This document shows, one piece after another, positions 25,785 through 35,447 of a stretch of DNA of 64,000 nt. The stretch is from assembly GCF_036336025.1 (NCBI RefSeq), contig NZ_JAYKKE010000001.1:988219-1052218 (forward strand). Direction: 5' to 3'. A program made the translations under genes and the position numbers. The notes beneath the pieces were generated by a model. It worked only from the letters and a program-made list of their open reading frames with translations, was not told where the DNA came from and ran no database searches. The DNA comes from Stomatohabitans albus (GTDB lineage Bacteria; Actinomycetota; Nitriliruptoria; Euzebyales; Euzebyaceae). Positions within the stretch are counted from its first letter, which is position 1. Every line of letters begins with the position of its first letter.

Positions 25785-27242
25785 TTAGTAGCGGTAACTA
25801 TCTGGCTTATACGGGCCATCTACCGTGACCCCGATGTAGTCAGCCTGTTCTTGGGTCAAGGTTGTTAACTTGGCACCCAAGGCATCGAGGTGTAACCGTG
25901 CAACCTTTTCATCCAAAATCTTTGGAAGGACGTACACACCAACGGGGTACTGGTCTGGTTTGGTGAATAATTCAATCTGAGCCAACGTTTGATTGGCGAA
26001 GGAATTACTCATCACAAAGCTTGGGTGTCCGGTGGCATTCCCTAAGTTCATGAGGCGACCACGGCTTAACAAGATAATTGAGTGGCCATCAGGGAACTTC
26101 ACTTCATCAACTTGTGGCTTTACTTCAACAAACTCAATGTCAGGATCATGCTCTAATGCCGCAACCTGAATCTCGTTATCAAAGTGGCCAATATTGGACA
26201 CAATCGCCAGGTGCTTCATCGCTTTCATGTGTTCAAGACGAATGATGTCTTTATTGCCGGTGGTGGTCACAAATAGATCAACCTCACCTACCACATCTTC
26301 AATCTGGCGAACGGGGAAGCCATCCATAGCGGCTTGGAGTGCACAAATCGGATCAACTTCGGTGACCATCACATGCGCACCCTGACCGCGCAGACTTTCG
26401 GCACACCCCTTGCCTACATCGCCATAGCCGCAGACCAGCGCGGTTTTGCCACCGATGAGCACATCAGTTGCACGGTTGAAGCCATCGATGAGTGAGTGGC
26501 GGCAACCGTATTTATTGTCGAACTTGGACTTCGTTACCGCGTCATTCACATTCATCGCAGGAAAGAGCAGTTCACCACGTTCGGCAAGGTGAATGAGTCG
26601 GTGCACACCGGTGGTCGTTTCCTCGGTGACACCCTTGATGCCCTTGGCGAGACGAGTGAAATACATATTGTCTTTGGCGAATTGATCGCGTAGCGCCTGG
26701 AGGACAACCTTGTATTCATCGCTGTCATCAGGGCGGTCATCGCGCACGCCGCCAGCGTGTTCAAAGGATGCGCCGTCATGCACAAGCATGGTGGCATCGC
26801 CGCCGTCATCGAGAATCATGTTGATGGGGTGTTCTTCACCGAAATCCAGCATGCGTTGAGTAGCCCACCAGTACTCTTCGAGTGTTTCACCTTTCCAGGC
26901 AAAAACGGGTACACCGCGAGGTTCTTCAGGGGTCCCGTTGGGGCCAACGGCTATCGCAGCAGCGGCGTGATCTTGGGTGGAATAGATATTGCATGAACAC
27001 CAGCGCACATCGGCACCGAGATCGACAAGGGTTTCAATGAGCACTGCCGTTTGGATAGTCATGTGCAGACTGCCCCCGATACGTGCGCCCTTTAACGGCT
27101 GTGACGCACGAAACTCGTCACGAATCGCCATCAGGCCAGGCATTTCATTTTCAGCCAGCGTAATTTCATGGCGGCCCCACGCAGCCAAACTCAAGTCGGC
27201 AACCTTGAAATCATCAGGCCCTAACACACGGTCAGTAGACAT
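25785..27242 (-). CDS. ahcY: Adenosylhomocysteinase (S-adenosylhomocysteine hydrolase)
   Basis: 485 residues. It reversibly cleaves S-adenosylhomocysteine to adenosine and homocysteine, clearing the product of methyltransferases. Seen: [15 protein letters not shown] (substrate site), [16 protein letters not shown]-binding [13 protein letters not shown] near residue 275, and the C-terminal KPDSYRY with the Lys/Tyr that contact NAD of the partner subunit. The length includes the roughly 40-residue insert of the long (actinobacterial and eukaryote-like) form. AAAGGAG precedes ATG. I saw no SAH-riboswitch-like element in the 125-base leader. Confidence 0.96.
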   Translation of the reverse strand: MSTDRVLGPDDFKVADLSLAAWGRHEITLAENEMPGLMAIRDEFRASQPLKGARIGGSLHMTIQTAVLIETLVDLGADVRWCSCNIYSTQDHAAAAIAVGPNGTPEEPRGVPVFAWKGETLEEYWWATQRMLDFGEEHPINMILDDGGDATMLVHDGASFEHAGGVRDDRPDDSDEYKVVLQALRDQFAKDNMYFTRLAKGIKGVTEETTTGVHRLIHLAERGELLFPAMNVNDAVTKSKFDNKYGCRHSLIDGFNRATDVLIGGKTALVCGYGDVGKGCAESLRGQGAHVMVTEVDPICALQAAMDGFPVRQIEDVVGEVDLFVTTTGNKDIIRLEHMKAMKHLAIVSNIGHFDNEIQVAALEHDPDIEFVEVKPQVDEVKFPDGHSIILLSRGRLMNLGNATGHPSFVMSNSFANQTLAQIELFTKPDQYPVGVYVLPKILDEKVARLHLDALGAKLTTLTQEQADYIGVTVDGPYKPDSYRY

Positions 27243-27415
27243 TTCTGCTCCTTTGCATCAACAGGGACTGTCAAGCCTACTCCTGTGACTGGCCAGCTTT
27301 TAAAAGTTCCATCTCCGACCAGGCATGACTGTATCTGACTGCCCGAGGCATCAACGTTGGCAGCATCATGTTCTACTGCGTGCATCGTATCGGTGAAAGG
27401 ATTTACCCTTTGGAC

Positions 27416-28027
27416 ATGGATAGACAAGTGCGTATCGTGTGTTTGGCGAGCGGGTCAGGAACAAATTTCCAAGCGCTACTTGACGCTGACCTTACTCCTG
27501 GACAAATCATTGGTCTGGTTAGCGACAACCCCAACGCCAAGGCGCTTAAAAGAGCGCAGGACGCGAATGTCCCCACACGCGTAGTACCCATGGGTGAGTT
27601 TGCGACGCGAGACGCATGGAATGAGGGATTAATTGAAACGGTCGAAGAGCTTAATCCGGACCTTGTTGTGCTTGCCGGCTTTATGCGTATCTTGGCTCCC
27701 GCCTTTGTTTCCCGATTCATCACGATAAATATCCATCCGGCATTACTGCCGTCGTTCCCCGGGGCGCATGGAGCTCGTGACGCCCTGGCGTATGGGGTCA
27801 AAATGACCGGCTGTACCGTGCATCTTGTTGATGCTGGGGTCGATACGGGGCCAATTATTGAACAAGCTGCAGTACCCGTGCTTTCCGACGATACCCCGTC
27901 AACGTTGCAGGCAAGGATTCAGCAAGAAGAACACCGTCTTTACCCAACAGTGATTAAAGATTGGTGTAATGGGGCATATGCCATCACAACGGATAGCGGT
28001 CGAAGCCGAGTAATTCGCCTAATCTGA
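27416..28027 (+). CDS. purN: Phosphoribosylglycinamide formyltransferase
   Basis: 203 residues. Third step of purine synthesis, formylating GAR with 10-formyl-THF. N-terminal LASGSGTNFQALL binds the phosphate; catalytic Asn and His are in INIHPALLPSFPGAHG, and the catalytic Asp in HLVDAGVDTGPII. The start is uncertain: ATG 27416 begins right before the fold (MDRQVRIVCLASG), but GAAAGG is placed better for TTG 27410; the longest frame from 27368 is less likely. purH follows four bases after the stop, forming a purine operon. Confidence 0.93.
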   Translation: MDRQVRIVCLASGSGTNFQALLDADLTPGQIIGLVSDNPNAKALKRAQDANVPTRVVPMGEFATRDAWNEGLIETVEELNPDLVVLAGFMRILAPAFVSRFITINIHPALLPSFPGAHGARDALAYGVKMTGCTVHLVDAGVDTGPIIEQAAVPVLSDDTPSTLQARIQQEEHRLYPTVIKDWCNGAYAITTDSGRSRVIRLI

Positions 28028-28031
28028 GCGT

Positions 28032-29654
28032 ATGACTCAGATTGCTCGCGCCCTCATCAGTGTGTTCGATAAAACCGGGCTAGTTGACCTTGCCCAACGT
28101 CTTCATTCAGCAGGCGTGGAACTCATTAGCACTGGCTCAACAGCCCAGCACATCGCTAATGCCGGTATTCCCGTTACGCCAGTTGACCAAATCACTGGAT
28201 TCCCAGAAATGATGGATGGACGGGTTAAAACCCTTCACCCCATGGTCCATGGTGCCATTTTGGCTGACCGAGCCAAACAGGCACATGTCGATGCTATGGA
28301 CGAGCACGGAATGAGCGCGATTGATCTGGTGGTGGTCAACCTGTATCCCTTTGCAGATACGATCGCGGACCCGGCAAATACGCCAGCCGCTTGCATTGAG
28401 ATGATTGACATTGGTGGGCCGACGATGGTTCGTTCTGCAGCCAAAAATCACGCCCACGTGACCGTCGTGACGACACCAGCCGAATATGACGGGGTGCTTA
28501 GCGAGATTGAATCGACGGGCGGCACGACCCTAGAAACACGCCGACGCCTTGCAGGGATTGCATTTGCACACACGGCTGACTACGACCGAGTCGTGGCAGG
28601 GTGGTTTGCCCAACAAGAAGCAACTGGCTGGGCTGGAGAATCTGAAGGCAGCGGTAAATCGACTGGTGGGCAGGCAGCTGGCGGTGGGTGCGGTTGTTGT
28701 AAACACAACGCTGACGGACCATTTCCTGAAACCTTGGAGATACACGCCACCCGTCGGGCAACCTTGCGCTACGGCGAGAACCCGCATCAAGAGGCTGCCT
28801 GGTATGTGGGCGATCCGGCGTGGGGGCTTGGCACGGTTGAAGTGTTGGGTGGTAAGGAACTGAGTTATAACAACCTCGTTGATACAGACGCGGCATTCCA
28901 ACTCGTCAATGACTTCACCGATCCCGCTATTGCCATCATTAAACATATGAATCCTGCTGGGGCAGCAGTGGCTAGCTCGTTAGCGGAGGCGTATCCGCGT
29001 GCCCTAGCCGGCGATCCGGTCAGTGCGTTTGGTGGGATTGTGGCGGCAAACCGGCAGATAGATGCGGCAACTGCTCAACAGATTGTTGAGGTCTTTACTG
29101 AAGTTGTAGTGGCACCTGGATATACGCCCGAAGCCTTGGACATGCTTGGAACTAAAAAGAATCTTCGTATTCTGAACGTTTCTGATCCCGATCGGCCCGC
29201 TAATGACGTCGTTATCCGCTCCATTGTTGGTGGCTTTTTGCTCCAAGGGGCCGACAATCCAGAATCTAATGTGGCGCAGTGGGAATGTGTGACCGATACC
29301 CAGCCAGCCAACCTCGATGATTTGGTATTTGCCTGGCAAGTTTGTAAACACGTGAAGTCCAATGCGATTGTCTTGGCAAAGGACCACGCGGTTGTTGGTG
29401 TGGGTGCTGGCCAGATGAGTCGTGTTGATAGCGTCAATATCGCAGTAACCAAATCGAATGGTCGGGCAAGTGGTTCAGTCTTGGCTTCAGACGCGTTCTT
29501 CCCCTTCGCTGATGGGGTTGAAGCGGCAATCGCAGCGGGGGTGACCGCTGTCGTGCAACCAGGTGGCAGTGTACGTGATGAGGAAGTGATCGCGGCTTGT
29601 AACAAGGCCGGTGTCCCGATGGTCTTTACCGGACGACGCCATTTCCGGCATTGA
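28032..29654 (+). CDS. purH: Bifunctional AICAR formyltransferase/IMP cyclohydrolase
   Basis: 540 residues, last two steps of IMP synthesis. The N-terminal MGS-like IMP cyclohydrolase domain (1-190) includes STGSTAQHI and MMDGRVKTLHP; the C-terminal AICAR transformylase contains catalytic Lys/His in IKHMNPAG and the dyad region ending MVFTGRRHFRH. Odd: between the domains, about residues 205-235, there is a Gly/Ser-rich insert with a Cys cluster, GGGCGCCKHN, not usual in PurH. It may be a flexible linker with a metal or redox site (inference). A kinase gene begins five bases after the stop. Confidence 0.95.
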   Translation: MTQIARALISVFDKTGLVDLAQRLHSAGVELISTGSTAQHIANAGIPVTPVDQITGFPEMMDGRVKTLHPMVHGAILADRAKQAHVDAMDEHGMSAIDLVVVNLYPFADTIADPANTPAACIEMIDIGGPTMVRSAAKNHAHVTVVTTPAEYDGVLSEIESTGGTTLETRRRLAGIAFAHTADYDRVVAGWFAQQEATGWAGESEGSGKSTGGQAAGGGCGCCKHNADGPFPETLEIHATRRATLRYGENPHQEAAWYVGDPAWGLGTVEVLGGKELSYNNLVDTDAAFQLVNDFTDPAIAIIKHMNPAGAAVASSLAEAYPRALAGDPVSAFGGIVAANRQIDAATAQQIVEVFTEVVVAPGYTPEALDMLGTKKNLRILNVSDPDRPANDVVIRSIVGGFLLQGADNPESNVAQWECVTDTQPANLDDLVFAWQVCKHVKSNAIVLAKDHAVVGVGAGQMSRVDSVNIAVTKSNGRASGSVLASDAFFPFADGVEAAIAAGVTAVVQPGGSVRDEEVIAACNKAGVPMVFTGRRHFRH

Positions 29655-29659
29655 GATCT

Positions 29660-31333
29660 ATGGCTACGGTTGATATTCAGGCTGGTCAGCTTGTCGCTGA
29701 CTGCCGACTCGTGCGCTTGCTGGGTAGCGGTGGCGAAGGGCAAGTTTGGGAGGCAACCCGTCTCGATGGGAGCCCGTGTGCCATGAAACTTGTGCTGCCA
29801 GAAGTATTGCCGAGCGCTGAAGAAGTACGCGACCGTGGCCGTTGGCTCGTCCGAATCAATCACCCTGCGATGGTGACCGTAACGCGTGGAGGGCGCTTTA
29901 CCGGAGGGGATTTAAAGGACTGGGGGTTTGTTGAAATGGAGCTCGTATCGGGCACCAGTTTGCAACATGCTCCACCAGACCCACAAGCCCTTGAGCACCT
30001 AGCCGGCGTTGGTGAGGCTCTTGACTTATTACATGAGGGCACTTGGAGCGACGGGGTACCCCTTGTTCATCGTGATGTGAAGCCTGGGAACCTGATTGCG
30101 ACTGATCGCGGGCTCGTACTCGTAGATCCGTCTACCTTGCGTGGTGTTGATACACGAGATTTGACTCGTGTGGGGACACCAGCCTATGTGGCACCCGAAG
30201 TGGCCAGTGGGGTATTTGGCACCAACGTTGATGTGTACTCCTTTGCTGCCACTGCAGCAGCGCTGCTTACTGGGCTGCGGGGTACGCAACTGCGCAAGCT
30301 CGTAGATGCACCGATTAATTCTGGGCTTCCTGCCGGGGTCGTAGCTGGTCTGCATATCAATCCCAATAAGCGACCTGAAACCTGTGCCGAAGTGGTGAGT
30401 GGCAAGATACTGCCGCGTCGAGCTCGGCCAGTGCCAGAAGGGTCAACCATCATTGGACGCGGCACGCTGGTACCGCCGGAACGTCCTGGCGCCGCAACGA
30501 CTGTCGCCCAGCGCTCTGCCGTGCGGCCTCGGTCTGGTGGGGCTGAACCGTCACGTACTCAAATGCGTCAACCGCCCATGCCGGTGCGTCAAGAACGGTC
30601 ATCTCTCTACGATGTGCAGCACCGCGGTGATCGTCAAGGTCGTATCCCCGCGCGCCGTCCAATTGAGGTGGCTGCCAGCTCAGGGAGTGACTGGGAAGGT
30701 GCTTCACGAGTTTCACCCCTTGGGTATGAGTACAGGGCACCATTGCGTGCCTGGCCAGTCTTAGCACTCTTTGTAGTGCTTATGGCTCTCGCGGTTGGCT
30801 GGTACGGAATGGCAGACCCTGAAATCGGGATCACCGGTGAACAATTCGTAACGATTCTCGGAGGGGTTGGCATTGGGCATGTCGCCTTACATCTGTTTAA
30901 TCGTCGTCCCCTCTTAGGGTTGCTGCTGCCCACGTATGCGTGGGGTGCGGCACTCGGCGATACCTCTGGAACGCACCGACACGGGTGGGTTACCGATGTG
31001 GCTTCTGGCTGGTTGACGGTGTGGGCTGCGTTCACCGCGATTGCTGCCTATACCAAAACAGCCGATCCGCTCGGCGGGGGATTCGTTGGATGGGTAAACA
31101 ACTGGCTGCCAGGCCCTATTGCGAAACTCGTCAATAACGACTTCGTTGCATTTCTTGGTACAGCCTCCATACCCGATTGGTTCTGGGTTATCTTTGCCGT
31201 TGGGGTATGGATTGGGGTGCTTGTTATCCGGTCTATGGGACGCGCAATTGGACCAATCCACTTCATTGCGGCACTCATCAATCTGCCCTTCCAGTTCATC
31301 GGTGGTCTGCCACGCTGGATTTTCCGCTGGTAG
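29660..31333 (+). CDS. Membrane-bound Ser/Thr protein kinase-like protein
   Basis: 557 residues. Kinase domain in the first 260: Gly loop LGSGGEGQVWEA (21-32), K43 (CAMK), catalytic loop VHRDVKPGNL, then VDPST where the DFG motif should be, and GTPAYVAPEV of the activation segment. The metal-binding Asp is kept but Phe and Gly are changed to Pro and Ser, so activity may be altered. A basic, Arg/Pro-rich linker (260-365) leads to four to five transmembrane helices (365-557), an arrangement unlike the PknB type with extracellular PASTA repeats. The ATG lies five bases after purH, so it is translated with the purine genes; whether it senses anything is unknown. Confidence 0.85.
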   Translation: MATVDIQAGQLVADCRLVRLLGSGGEGQVWEATRLDGSPCAMKLVLPEVLPSAEEVRDRGRWLVRINHPAMVTVTRGGRFTGGDLKDWGFVEMELVSGTSLQHAPPDPQALEHLAGVGEALDLLHEGTWSDGVPLVHRDVKPGNLIATDRGLVLVDPSTLRGVDTRDLTRVGTPAYVAPEVASGVFGTNVDVYSFAATAAALLTGLRGTQLRKLVDAPINSGLPAGVVAGLHINPNKRPETCAEVVSGKILPRRARPVPEGSTIIGRGTLVPPERPGAATTVAQRSAVRPRSGGAEPSRTQMRQPPMPVRQERSSLYDVQHRGDRQGRIPARRPIEVAASSGSDWEGASRVSPLGYEYRAPLRAWPVLALFVVLMALAVGWYGMADPEIGITGEQFVTILGGVGIGHVALHLFNRRPLLGLLLPTYAWGAALGDTSGTHRHGWVTDVASGWLTVWAAFTAIAAYTKTADPLGGGFVGWVNNWLPGPIAKLVNNDFVAFLGTASIPDWFWVIFAVGVWIGVLVIRSMGRAIGPIHFIAALINLPFQFIGGLPRWIFRW

Positions 31334-31340
31334 CCAGGTG

Positions 31341-31396
31341 TAAAGGTCGGTCTGTGTACCTTTTCGGGGCCAGAAGGGGCCACAGACCGACCTTTA
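31341..31396 (+). terminator. Long hairpin after the kinase gene; rest of the gap to folD has no gene
   Basis: A perfect 16-bp inverted repeat (TAAAGGTCGGTCTGTG / CACAGACCGACCTTTA) surrounds a 24-base loop, eight bases after the stop. It probably ends the purN-purH-kinase transcript. In the remaining gap up to 31676 I see only a second, smaller hairpin (31580-31600, CCTTGGCCA / TGGTCAAGG), and no gene. Confidence 0.75.
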
Positions 31397-31676
31397 TATA
31401 TCTCCTTCGGGTTGGTGGCGTAGTACCAGTTTCGGCATTTCGATTGGCCTGGCTATCTCCCCATATGCCAAGGTTGGGTATGAACCAGGGCTGGCAACGG
31501 CTGCGGCATGGGAGTGTCATGATGCGGCACCAGTTCTTCTGGTCTTTAACTGTCGTTCTCGCAAGGATTGTGCAGTACCCCTTGGCCATAGTGGTCAAGG
31601 AAAATCGGCCTGATTGAATCCGTAATTCTAGAAATTGATTAGCAGAATCGGGGTAATACGGCGAAGCTGGTTTGCT

Positions 31677-32555
31677 ATGAGTGCGATCATTATGGACGGA
31701 ACTGCCGTTGCTAACAAGATCAAAGCGGATGTACGCCGCGACGTTGCAGCCCTTGGGCGGCCGATTGGGTTAGCAGCCATTTTGGTCGGCGATGACCCAG
31801 CTTCACAGGTGTACGTGCGAGCCAAAGAACGCGATTGTGAATCCGTAGGGATGATAAACCACGGGTTGAAGTTGCCAGCAGAAACAACTCAAGAAGAATT
31901 ACACGCTCACATTGATGAACTGAACGCCAACCCTGACGTGCACGGAATTATTGTGCAAATGCCATTACCCAAGCATTTGGACTCAGATGAGGCACAACTC
32001 CACATCGACCCCGCAAAGGACGTTGATGGATTGCACCCCTATAACCAAGGGCAACTAATGCGTTCAATGCCGGGACTCTATCCGGCAACACCAACGGGGG
32101 TATTGGCCTTGTTGCGTGAGTATAAGGTGCCCCTCTATGGCAAAGAAGCGGTGATTGTTGGACGTAGCGTGCTGGTCGGACGCCCAACAACGATGATTCT
32201 TGGCGGATTGGGTCAAGACATGATTGTGACGAACTATCACCGGCACGGTAACAAGTTGGCTGAGTTCACCCGCCGTGCTGATGTGGTGGTGATGGCTGCC
32301 GGTAAACCAGGATTACTAAAGGCTGACATGGTGAAACCGGGGGCAGCCGTCATTGATGTAGGTATTACGCGGGGTGATGATGGCAAACTCCATGGTGACG
32401 CTGATTTTGATCGGGTAAAGGAAGTTGCTGGCTGGATTACACCGGTGCCCGGTGGTGTGGGACCTATGACGCGGGCGATGTTGCTGGCCAATACCTTTGC
32501 GGCGGCAGTATCTCAGCTCACCGGAGCCGGGATTGAGCCAGGGTTCTTGGTTTAA
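31677..32555 (+). CDS. folD: Methylenetetrahydrofolate dehydrogenase/cyclohydrolase
   Basis: 292 residues, interconverts 5,10-methylene-THF and 10-formyl-THF with NADP, supplying formyl groups for the purN and purH steps encoded just upstream. Conserved features: VGDDPASQVYVRAKERDCE with the catalytic Lys/Tyr region, GIIVQMPLPKHLD, DVDGLHP, cofactor-binding VIVGRSVLVGRP and the C-terminal TPVPGGVGPMTRAML. ATG 31677 fits the family start; the open frame continues 14 codons upstream from a TTG with no support. The ribosome binding site is weak. Confidence 0.95.
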   Translation: MSAIIMDGTAVANKIKADVRRDVAALGRPIGLAAILVGDDPASQVYVRAKERDCESVGMINHGLKLPAETTQEELHAHIDELNANPDVHGIIVQMPLPKHLDSDEAQLHIDPAKDVDGLHPYNQGQLMRSMPGLYPATPTGVLALLREYKVPLYGKEAVIVGRSVLVGRPTTMILGGLGQDMIVTNYHRHGNKLAEFTRRADVVVMAAGKPGLLKADMVKPGAAVIDVGITRGDDGKLHGDADFDRVKEVAGWITPVPGGVGPMTRAMLLANTFAAAVSQLTGAGIEPGFLV

Positions 32556-32650
32556 AACTAGTATTGGAATGTTGTGGAAACTGATGGAAATGTAAGAGTT
32601 TCTATCGGTTTTATGTTGGTAAAAGTGTTTTAGCGTAAAAGGAAGCAGCG

Positions 32651-33634
32651 ATGACGCGTGTATTTAGTGGGATTCAACCAACCGGTACCCCGCACCTTGG
32701 GAACTGGATGGGTGCGATAAGCCGATGGGCGGCTGACCAGCAGCCGGAACACCTGTTTTGTGTGGTGGATTTACACGCGATCACCGTGCCCCAAGACCCC
32801 GCGACCTTGCGCGAACAAACCTTAAATATGGCGGCCTGGTTGTTTGCGGCAGGGTTAGATCAAACGGTTGGCCCGATTTATGTGCAGAGTCATGTCACTG
32901 CCCATGCTGAGTTGGGCTGGTTGTTGACTTGTTCAACACAGTATGGAGAACTGGGGCGCATGACCCAGTTCAAGGATAAGAGTGCCGGAAAAGCGAATGT
33001 AGGGGCTGGGTTGTTTGTCTACCCGAGTTTGATGGCGGCTGATATTTTGCTCTATCAGGCAGAGGAAGTGCCCGTTGGTGATGACCAGGTGCAGCATCTG
33101 GAATTAACTCGTGACATTGCCCAGCGCTTTAATAGTCGGTATGGCGAGGTGTTCACCATTCCTAAGGCGGTGTTGCCGAAAGCTGGTGCGCGCATCATGG
33201 ATTTGCAGAACGTGGGTAAGAAGATGAGTAAGTCTTCTGAAACCGATGCAGGTGTGATTTGGCTCAGTGATACGGAGAAGGTTACCGAGAAGAAGATTAA
33301 GCGTGCCGTGACCGACTCTGACGGTGAGATTCGCACGGGGGAGGGGAAAGAGGGCGTTACTAACCTGCTTGACCTCTTCAGTGCCATGAGTGGGCGTAGT
33401 GTTGATGACCTTGTCAGTGAATACAACGGGCAAGGCTATGGCACGTTTAAGACCGCCATCGCCGAAGCAACGAATGCCTACCTGGCTCCGGCTCGGCAGC
33501 GGCACGCTGAGCTGCTTGCCGACAAGGCTGAATTGACCCGCATGTTGGTTGCCGGAGCCGAAGAAGCCGAACGCCGCGCCGCCCCTACCTTGGCCAAGGC
33601 TAAAGACGTGCTTGGCTTTATTGCGCGCGGGTAA
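32651..33634 (+). CDS. trpS: Tryptophanyl-tRNA synthetase
   Basis: 327 residues, class Ic aminoacyl-tRNA synthetase. HIGH-like motif in TPHLGNWMGA, KMSKS motif in GKKMSKSSE, and the ATP and Trp pocket SGIQPTG with GDDQVQHLELTRDIA. Normal length. ATG 32651 is preceded by AAAAGGAAG. I saw no T-box structure in the 95-base AT-rich leader. Confidence 0.96.
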   Translation: MTRVFSGIQPTGTPHLGNWMGAISRWAADQQPEHLFCVVDLHAITVPQDPATLREQTLNMAAWLFAAGLDQTVGPIYVQSHVTAHAELGWLLTCSTQYGELGRMTQFKDKSAGKANVGAGLFVYPSLMAADILLYQAEEVPVGDDQVQHLELTRDIAQRFNSRYGEVFTIPKAVLPKAGARIMDLQNVGKKMSKSSETDAGVIWLSDTEKVTEKKIKRAVTDSDGEIRTGEGKEGVTNLLDLFSAMSGRSVDDLVSEYNGQGYGTFKTAIAEATNAYLAPARQRHAELLADKAELTRMLVAGAEEAERRAAPTLAKAKDVLGFIARG

Positions 33635-34041
33635 GTCTCAATAAACCGGCAAATGTACAACAGGGCATGAACTAATCTCTCGTTATCCCTTCGATTCCTA
33701 TATGATTCGCTCATATTCAACACGTTATTTGTAATAATATGTCAGTGGTTTTTATTGGTGATGATAAATAGCGAATAAATAGGAAGAAAGAAGAGATTGG
33801 TAGTTATTATGATTTGAGTGATAGCGTGACGTTGCAGAAATTAAACTGAAGCAAGTTGATACCGGTGGGATTGTCCAAGTACCCGATACTATTCAAGGTA
33901 GATTAGGTCTAGGGAGTGAACCGACTTAATTTGCCACAGGGATAAAATGGGTATTTTTATTGCTACCTAAATAGATGTATGGTCAGCGTGTATATTACTA
34001 TGCTAATGTAGCTATAACGTGCAAGGCAGGGGGATAATGTC
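33635..34041 (+). other. Gap after trpS without a recognisable gene
   Basis: About 400 bases where base composition falls. A short reading stretch around 33825-33930 (AEIKLKQVDTGGIVQVPD) has no start codon and could be a worn gene fragment. No RNA gene or strong hairpin seen. Confidence 0.4.
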
Positions 34042-34707
34042 TTGGGTTATGAAGAAAATAAAAAACTTCTTGAGTTGTGGAGAAAAGCTGAAATAAGCAA
34101 AGTCACTCTTGAAGCGTTAAGTGAACTATTGGCTGAAGAATATCGGGCGTATGAGCTTCCGTTAAGATATATGGAACCTTGTGGCTTTAACAATCATGAT
34201 GAGCTTCGCTGGGAATTTATTACAACGGCATTTACGATTACTCATCCTGGGGTTCTTCGTCGGTTAGAAGCTGAAGATAAGCAGTATTATCCAGTTGAGT
34301 CTGACTGCGTTGATGATGAGCATCATTTCTTATCCCAAGAAGAGATTGATGAGATGAAAGAAGAGGCCGCACGAGACCGATTGATTGATACGGGTCCGAT
34401 TCCGGGTGAAGAAGAGTGGTATGAGCCGTTAACTGATCTCGATATTATTTTCTCTTATATTCAGGACGAATATAACGAGGGTAAGCGCGTCGTCATTGTT
34501 GTAGAAGAAGAAGATGGGTATGTCGTTAACTTCAAACTCCATGGTTGGAGTGAGCGGCTTACGCGACGGCTCACCGCGATGATTGGTATGCCAGAGCGGG
34601 ATCATCGTACGCCGGAGGAGTTCTCTTCAATGATGCGCAGGGGAGATCTTAATGATCCGGCATTTGTTTATTATCTCAAGTGTCTCGATGAGTTCGGGAT
34701 GATTTAG
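34042..34707 (+). CDS. Hypothetical acidic cytoplasmic protein
   Basis: 221 residues from a TTG start eight bases after GGGGGA. Very acidic and Glu-rich, no signal peptide or transmembrane segment. The first third is helical (LWRKAEISKVTLEALSELL); a charged middle (EEIDEMKEEAARD) is followed by a beta-strand pair (KRVVIVVEEEDGYVVNF) and an RLTRRL basic helix. I recognise no family. It opens the AT-rich stretch after trpS and has its own hairpin downstream. Base composition is intermediate between housekeeping and island genes. Confidence 0.6.
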   Translation: MGYEENKKLLELWRKAEISKVTLEALSELLAEEYRAYELPLRYMEPCGFNNHDELRWEFITTAFTITHPGVLRRLEAEDKQYYPVESDCVDDEHHFLSQEEIDEMKEEAARDRLIDTGPIPGEEEWYEPLTDLDIIFSYIQDEYNEGKRVVIVVEEEDGYVVNFKLHGWSERLTRRLTAMIGMPERDHRTPEEFSSMMRRGDLNDPAFVYYLKCLDEFGMI

Positions 34708-34721
34708 TACCCACAATCGCT

Positions 34722-34749
34722 GGGGCTGGCATCTTGAGGTGTCAGCCCC
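34722..34749 (+). terminator. Hairpin after the acidic hypothetical gene
   Basis: GGGGCTGGCA / TGTCAGCCCC, one G-U pair, 8-base loop, 14 bases after the stop; no T-run. Confidence 0.5.
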
Positions 34750-35447
34750 CAATTGACCGTAGTGCGCGGTACCTTCATAAACGCAGCGAAACGTCTGACT
34801 GTGCGAGTACTTGGTAGCCCGTGCGATCAAGAAGCAGGTGACGCCTGCCCGTTAAGGACAGTGCCTGTTTTGCATACAACCTGTGGGCTATCAATTGCAA
34901 TAGTCGGTATGTGAGGATTTAAGTTGTTTAGAGCAACATCAATTGAATGAGGTTCGTATATCATCGATACTCTTCTTGTTGACGCACGAGCTCGTTTACG
35001 TCTTTTTATATACTTCTATAGTTTCTGGACGAGTAAGGAATCATACTATATCTTATCTTAATTAAAGAAATAATGATAATATTCTCAGTATCGGCAAATA
35101 GCAATAAGCATACTTCATTATAATTACAAGCATTAGTAGGATAGTATGATCCTGAGTAGGATAATATGATCCTGTGATATCTAATTCCTATAGTAAATAT
35201 TCCCTGTAGAGTTATAAAGGATATGTATTATAAATAATAAAATATAAGATAGTTAGACTCTTCTCATTTGCTGCTGATCGGCCAATGAGGGGACCTTGCT
35301 CGAGTTGACCTTCAATAGCGTGGCCTTATAAAATTACTATCAGAATCACAGATCTGTAAGATGAATCAACTATGAACTAGCTGATTCTTACGAATTTGGA
35401 TCGGATTAAGAAATATTGTACTAGAGTTAATGGAAATCAATAAAACT
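34750..35447 (+). other. AT-rich stretch without a gene
   Basis: About 700 bases with stops in all frames. Apart from the short tandem repeat at 35135-35174 and a small hairpin GCAGG/CCTGC at 34834-34848, I see nothing to annotate. Confidence 0.4.
35135..35174 (+). repeat. Tandem 20-bp repeat with internal inverted repeat
   Basis: Two adjacent 20-bp units differing at one position (AGTAGGATAGTATGATCCTG and AGTAGGATAATATGATCCTG). Each contains the inverted pair AGGAT / ATCCT. It could bind a dimeric regulator, but it is far from any start codon. Confidence 0.6.

Noticed and set aside
25785..27370. Possible SAH riboswitch in the ahcY leader
   Set aside because: I could not find the conserved core stems in the 125 bases before the start codon.
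32556..32650. Possible T-box upstream of trpS
   Set aside because: The leader is only 95 bases, AT-rich, without a T-box core or terminator.
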